From positions 3,398,974-3,462,973 of the forward strand of contig CM055093.1 in the NCBI GenBank assembly GCA_029204225.1: a DNA stretch of 64,000 bases. The letters run 5' to 3'. Below the pieces are notes generated by a model. That model searched no databases, was not told the DNA's origin, and was given only the letters and a program-made list of their open reading frames with translations. The position numbers and the translations under genes are program-made. The DNA comes from Diphasiastrum complanatum. Taxonomy: Eukaryota; Streptophyta; Lycopodiopsida; Lycopodiales; Lycopodiaceae. Shown here piece by piece: positions 63,299-64,000 of the stretch (position 1 is its first letter; the number at the start of each line of letters is the position of its first letter).

Positions 63299-64000
63299 AT
63301 GGACACTCCCGAGTGTGTGTGGAGCAACCCTTCATACATCACTCCGGAGGGTGAGAGCCAATCTGCAAGGAGGAGGAAGTTGAATAGGAAGCAACAAGCA
63401 GTGAGTAGGGCGTTGTTGCTTGCACCTGTAGGTCGTGTTGTTGAGGAGCCGACAATGTTCGACCGCAAGTTTGGTTCAAACTTGCAAAGTGTCGAGCACA
63501 TGTTGACTGTTAGTGTAGGTGGTGTGGGTAGTTCAGGGGGGGTTGTCATGCCAGAGCATGTGTGTGGCAATGCCATGTATAGAACACCAGAGTTGGAGTC
63601 CAGGTCAGAGAGCAAGAGTAGATTAGATTGGAGGAGAAGAGCAAAGAAGAGGCTTTTCTCTCGCGAGTTGGAGCAGGTTCAGCAGGGTGTTCATAGGGAT
63701 ATAGTTAGTTCAACCACCGTTTTGAGTGTTGACGATGACACTTCTCTTAGGGTGGATGTTGGTTTGTATGTAAGAGGGTTAGAGTTTGGGGAGGACGTTA
63801 CACCGATCAATTTGGAAGTAGGGTCGATCACACAGGTCTGCTCATCTATGAGAGGAGTAGAGACAAGAGAGGCGGTTTGGTTGATGTCTTTAGGTGCAAA
63901 TTCAACTTATTTAGGGTTGGTTATGCCCGAGGAACTGCATAATCACCCGTCGTATCGGACAACTGAGGCTAAGTCTAGATCAGCTAGGACTAGAAGGTTG
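63299..64000 (+). CDS. Unknown protein with repeated motif, runs off the window
   Basis: Open from ATG 63299 to the window end (234 codons, no stop). An in-frame TGA lies 12 bp before the ATG, so the start is reasonable. A basic motif recurs three times: SNPSYITPEGESQSARRRKL, GNAMYRTPELESRSESKSRL and NHPSYRTTEAKSRSARTRRL, at about residues 9, 90 and 215. Between them the sequence is acidic and Val/Gly-rich. I do not recognise the family. TTTTTGCAG at 63259-63266 would serve as an upstream splice acceptor. It may be a transposon or a host gene. Confidence 0.5.
   Translation, partial: MDTPECVWSNPSYITPEGESQSARRRKLNRKQQAVSRALLLAPVGRVVEEPTMFDRKFGSNLQSVEHMLTVSVGGVGSSGGVVMPEHVCGNAMYRTPELESRSESKSRLDWRRRAKKRLFSRELEQVQQGVHRDIVSSTTVLSVDDDTSLRVDVGLYVRGLEFGEDVTPINLEVGSITQVCSSMRGVETREAVWLMSLGANSTYLGLVMPEELHNHPSYRTTEAKSRSARTRRL

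Noticed and set aside
63193-63615. 140-codon minus-strand ORF
   Set aside because: Opposite-strand shadow of the longer plus-strand frame 63299-64000, which has repeated motifs and no stop.

Overview
This is a stretch of a large plant nuclear genome. The evidence is an intron-containing PPR-DYW gene (the organellar RNA-editing factor type), many nested Ty1/copia and Ty3/gypsy LTR retrotransposons, plant-type GT-AG introns, and long simple-sequence arrays. The repeat density and gene style suggest a fern or another repeat-rich non-flowering land plant, but that is inference. About three quarters of the window is transposon DNA, mostly broken copies inserted into each other.

Layout. 1-3530: LTR fragments with two long CT arrays. 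3533-12140: a decayed gypsy copy split by a young, apparently intact copia element (5508-11938, near-identical LTRs, 5-bp target duplication TTGGT). 12141-13640: a copia 3' end. 13640-21690: two gypsy copies in opposite orientations, forming an inverted repeat of about 3.6 kb per arm. 21690-25740: leader, a decayed extra ORF and the LTR of the gypsy family. 25743-31690: two related copia copies placed head to head. 32090-35156: a copia copy split by a 1.5-kb LTR pair with target duplication ACCAA. 35157-45060: more copia fragments, long LTRs and a second copy of the gypsy extra ORF.

The non-retrotransposon genes follow. At 45097-46880 (minus) a two-exon gene encodes a tyrosine-recombinase-like protein of the Crypton/DUF3504 type, in which two catalytic positions look substituted. 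At 51835-55033 (minus) a four-exon gene encodes an N-terminal region with an OSB-type PDF motif joined to PPR repeats, E and DYW domains; the exons join in frame at every junction. At 60751-61286 (minus) two unrecognised candidate exons lie next to each other. At 63299-64000 (plus) an unrecognised reading frame with repeated motifs runs off the window end.

The strongest leads are the Crypton-like recombinase gene in a plant context, the PDF-PPR-DYW fusion, the duplicated gypsy extra ORF, the palindromic LTR pair and the repeat-motif ORF at the right edge. Functions are read from motifs only; no search was run.
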